NCBI GenBank assembly: GCA_030424595.1
Contig: JAUHWG010000001.1
Location: 124,001 to 188,000 of the forward strand
Length of the DNA stretch: 64,000 nt
DNA from: Polyangia bacterium
GTDB taxonomy: Bacteria; Myxococcota_A; Polyangia; Nannocystales; Nannocystaceae
Direction: 5' to 3'
A program made the translations under genes and the position numbers. Positions 61,641 through 64,000 of this stretch are shown in pieces. Positions within the stretch are counted from its first letter, which is position 1. Each line of letters begins with the position of its first letter. Under the pieces are notes generated by a model that saw only the letters and a list, made by a program, of their open reading frames with translations, was not told where the DNA came from and searched no databases.

Positions 61641-62336
61641 TCAGACCGCCGCGTGGAGGTCGAGGTGGGCGGCGAGGAAGTCCAGCGAGCGCTGCCAGGC
61701 CTGGTCCGCGCTCTCGGGATCGTAGACCTCGGGGCGCGTCTCGTTGAAGAAGGCGTGCTTGGCGTCGTAGCGGTAGATCGTGTGCGGGACCTCCGCGGCC
61801 TTGAGCGTCGCCTCGAGACCGTTGACCGCCGCCGGGGTGCACCAGTCGTCGTGGACCGCGAAGTGAGCGAGGAAGGGCGCCTGGATCTTCCCCGGGTCCG
61901 CGGCGTCCGCCGGCGGGATCCCGTAGAAGCAGACCGCGGCGTCGACCTCCGGCAGGTGGACCGCCGAGAGGATGGTCAGCGCCCCGCCCATACAGAAGCC
62001 GAGGACGGCGACCTTGGCCCCAGACTCCTGGAGGTAGGCGACCGCCCCCTTGATGTCTTGGGTGCAGGCCTGGCCCCAGTCGAGGTCGGTCATCAGGTGG
62101 TTGGCCTCGTCCCCATCCACCGCGACCTTGCCGCGGTAGAGGTCGGGGACCAGCGCTCGGTAGCCGGCTTGCGCCAGGCGATCCGCCGTCGCCTTCATCT
62201 GCTGGTTGAGCCCCCACCACTCCTGGATCAGGACCACCGCAGGGGCACGGTCACCGCTCTCTGGGGTCGCCAGATAGGCCGGAAGGGTCGCGCCGTCAGG
62301 GCGCGCGATCTCGATCATCTTCCCGTCGCTGGGCAT
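61641..62336 (-). CDS. Dienelactone hydrolase family protein
   Basis: 231 residues from the ATG at 62336, with GGGGG just upstream. Alpha/beta-hydrolase fold with a cysteine nucleophile: VLGFCMGG (C115), an acid near HDDWC (D163 or D164) and YDAKHAFFN (H194), the C-D-H triad of dienelactone hydrolases. QEWWGLN near the N-terminus is the family's substrate-side motif. The physiological substrate is not necessarily a dienelactone. It follows the Usp gene by 46 bases on the same strand and may be co-transcribed with it. Confidence 0.88.
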   Translation of the reverse strand: MPSDGKMIEIARPDGATLPAYLATPESGDRAPAVVLIQEWWGLNQQMKATADRLAQAGYRALVPDLYRGKVAVDGDEANHLMTDLDWGQACTQDIKGAVAYLQESGAKVAVLGFCMGGALTILSAVHLPEVDAAVCFYGIPPADAADPGKIQAPFLAHFAVHDDWCTPAAVNGLEATLKAAEVPHTIYRYDAKHAFFNETRPEVYDPESADQAWQRSLDFLAAHLDLHAAV

Positions 62337-62382
62337 GTGCCCCCGATCTTTCTCTAGAGACGGATGAAGGTCAAGGCGCAGG

Positions 62383-63252
62383 CTACGCGGGCGGGCTGGC
62401 CGGGACCACAGCGACAGGGATCGATGCGAGCGCTGCGAGGTCTCCACCGACGCTCGACGTGAAGATACGATCGAGCAGGGAGAGCTGCCGACTGCCGGTC
62501 ACGATCATGCAGGCCTTCTCACGCGCAGCAGTCTCGAGCACTCCGTGTGCGGTAGGACCCCGAACCACCAACGACCGGACCGAGAGCTGATGCTCCTCGC
62601 AGTAGGCGGCGACCGAGGACTCCGCCGCTGCGGTCGCCTCCAGGGTCGCCTGACCCCAGACGCTGGGGTTGACGTAGCTCTGGAGCGGGCTGTGGACCTC
62701 GTAGGCGTAGACCACCAGCAGCTCACGCCCGATCGTCTCCGCCAGCGCCTGCGCGAAGCGCAGCGCCGACGCAGCGCTCGGCCCGAGGTCGGTCGCGAGC
62801 ACGACCGGACCGGGTGGCAGCTCTCGCTCGAGATCAGGCGGGACGACGACGATCGGCGCCGGCATCTGCCGGAGGAGACGACGGGCGACCCGACCGAGGC
62901 GGACAAAGGACTCGGCGCCGGAGGCAGCCTTGCGGCCGATGATCAGCGCCTTGCCGCGCTCCGCCGCGAGCGCGGCGAGGAGGCCCTCCTCGGCGGTCTC
63001 CCCCTCGACGAGGACGACCCCGTCGAGCTGCTCGGCGACGCCCGCCTGGTCGACGCACTCCTGCGCGAGACCGTGGACCCAGAGGCGGAACTCCTCCTCG
63101 GTCTTGTTGGCGAGGCTCTGGCGCAGCGGGTGCGGGGTGAGGACGTGGACGCCGCAGGAGCGCTCTTCGGGCGCGCGACGGCGCAACCAACTCGCGAAGC
63201 GCAGCGCGCCGACGGAGAGTTCGAGGAGATCAAGACCGACGATCCAGCGCAT
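62383..63252 (-). CDS. Tandem universal stress protein (UspA family)
   Basis: 289 residues from the ATG at 63252; the 17 residues upstream in frame look non-coding. Two Usp domains: the first (~1-140, MRWIVGLDLLELSVGALRF to RRLLRQMPAPIVVVP), the second (~148-289, VVLATDLGPSAASALRFAQAL to SIPVAVVP). The second holds a partial ATP-loop, VTGSRQLSLLDRIFTSSVGGDL, rather than the full G-x2-G-x9-G-S. Likely a stress-response protein; no partner known. Divergent from the flavin oxidoreductase gene, 121 bases apart. Confidence 0.82.
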   Translation of the reverse strand: MRWIVGLDLLELSVGALRFASWLRRRAPEERSCGVHVLTPHPLRQSLANKTEEEFRLWVHGLAQECVDQAGVAEQLDGVVLVEGETAEEGLLAALAAERGKALIIGRKAASGAESFVRLGRVARRLLRQMPAPIVVVPPDLERELPPGPVVLATDLGPSAASALRFAQALAETIGRELLVVYAYEVHSPLQSYVNPSVWGQATLEATAAAESSVAAYCEEHQLSVRSLVVRGPTAHGVLETAAREKACMIVTGSRQLSLLDRIFTSSVGGDLAALASIPVAVVPASPPA

Positions 63253-63373
63253 ACCGGAGAGTCGCCGTCCCCGGCCGCGGCGACAAGCCGAGACTGCGCG
63301 CAAAAATCGTCGGCGAGCGGCAGAGCCCCGCCCTCGTCACCGCAGGAGATCAGTGTTAAGGATCTGCGAGCGA

Positions 63374-64000
63374 ATGTGGACACCACCCGAGAGGATCCGC
63401 CGGCCGATCTCCGAGACCCGCTGGCCGAGCGCGGAGGAGGCCGCCGCGAGCCGCTGGTTCTCGCCGGTCGAGCTCGGGCCAATCCGCCTGGACACCCGGA
63501 CCTGGGTGCCGGCGATGGTCCCCTGGCGGGCGACCGAGGACGGGCTGGTCAGCGAGGACGTGGTCGACTGGTACCGCCGCTTCGCCGAGGGTCGCCCGGG
63601 GGCGCTCGTCGTCGAGGCGACCGGCATCCGCGACATCCCCTCGGGGCCGCTGCTCCGGATCGGCGATGACCGCTTCATCCCCGGACTCCAGCGCCTCACC
63701 CGGGCTGTCCGAGAGGCCAGCCGAGGAGAGACCCGCGTCCTCATCCAGCTCATCGACTTCCTGACGGTCAAGCGTCGACCGCCGGCGGAGAAATTCCTCC
63801 GCCGCTTTCTCACGATCGACGAGGGGCACCGCGAGCGGCTCGCCGAGCACCTCGGCCAGGGAAGCGCGGAGACCGACGACGCCGCCCTGCGCGAGTTCCT
63901 GATCGCCGGCGACGACCGCCTCCTCGAGGCAGTGCTCACCCCCCGCGAGCTCCGAGACCTCCGCTTTGGCTACCGCGAGGGCGTCGGCGACCTCGATCGC
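63374..64000 (+). CDS. NADH:flavin oxidoreductase (old yellow enzyme family), 3' end cut
   Basis: 209 residues are seen and the frame continues past the right edge. The start ATG at 63374 is followed by MWTPPERIRRPISETRWPS and the segment WFSPVELGPIRLDTRTWVPAMVPWRATEDGLVSEDVVDWYRRFAEG, the usual FMN-binding N-terminus of old-yellow-enzyme proteins. GALVVEATGIRDIPSGPLLRIGDDRFIPGLQRL continues the barrel, with residues that fit strands 2 and 3. The last part, TIDEGHRERLAEHLGQ on, looks inserted relative to the short OYE form. It should reduce activated alkenes or similar compounds with NAD(P)H and FMN. Confidence 0.82.
   Translation, partial: MWTPPERIRRPISETRWPSAEEAAASRWFSPVELGPIRLDTRTWVPAMVPWRATEDGLVSEDVVDWYRRFAEGRPGALVVEATGIRDIPSGPLLRIGDDRFIPGLQRLTRAVREASRGETRVLIQLIDFLTVKRRPPAEKFLRRFLTIDEGHRERLAEHLGQGSAETDDAALREFLIAGDDRLLEAVLTPRELRDLRFGYREGVGDLDR

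Overview
The window reads as chromosomal DNA of a very GC-rich myxobacterium, most likely of the Nannocystineae (Nannocystis/Plesiocystis/Enhygromyxa type). The reasons are the strongly GC-biased third codon positions, the many secreted lipoproteins with long Thr/Ser/Asp stalks followed by Cys-rich 'DVDCGGSC'-type repeats or FG-GAP/VCBS repeats, and a protein resembling plant cycloeucalenol cycloisomerase, which fits the known sterol synthesis of this group. This is inference from sequence style. No rRNA, tRNA, CRISPR, transposase or prophage gene was recognised.

Layout. 0-6.6 kb: a tightly overlapping plus-strand lipid-type cassette (end of a possible pyruvyltransferase, AMP-ligase, crotonase-family hydratase, acyl carrier protein, second AMP-ligase), followed by a lipid kinase and a PlsC acyltransferase. 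6.8-17.3 kb: secreted lipoproteins (VCBS, VIT/vWA-like, uncharacterised family, Cys-rich), a bestrophin-like channel and threonine synthase. 17.5-21.1 kb: a membrane metallopeptidase/TPR protein whose stop overlaps the start of the cycloisomerase homologue. 21.1-28.2 kb: NTF2-like lipoprotein, PilZ protein, FliA-like sigma factor, YscJ/FliF-like lipoprotein, then an Hsp70-like chaperone, a degenerate J-domain partner and a membrane protein. 28.3-40.4 kb: phosphatase lipoprotein, MnmG, VOC protein, a CobA-HemD fusion, sulfotransferase, a large VCBS lipoprotein and a monoheme protein.

40.6-43 kb: a Rieske/cytochrome b operon in which cytochrome b6-like sequence is fused to two c-type heme domains. 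43-52.5 kb: mannose-6-phosphate isomerase, LtaS-like sulfatase, lipoprotein, second PlsC, vWA protein and Ffh (SRP54) with an unusual M domain. 52.9-56.2 kb: a sphingosine-1-phosphate-lyase-like PLP enzyme, a carrier-domain protein and an SDR. 56.4-59.8 kb: the pyruvate dehydrogenase operon (E1alpha, E1beta, E2). 60.3-64 kb: biotin synthase, dienelactone hydrolase, tandem Usp protein and the start of an old-yellow-enzyme family oxidoreductase cut by the right edge.

Cross-window themes. (1) Many first genes lack a Shine-Dalgarno sequence and carry a TAnnnT hexamer ending 5-9 nt before the start codon, which suggests leaderless transcription; other genes have good Shine-Dalgarno sites. (2) Gene ends and gaps are rich in GC minisatellites of 9-15 bp units and in ~112-bp tandem duplications. 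(3) Two gaps share a dispersed repeat with an exact 26-bp end; one copy holds a perfect 38-bp palindrome.
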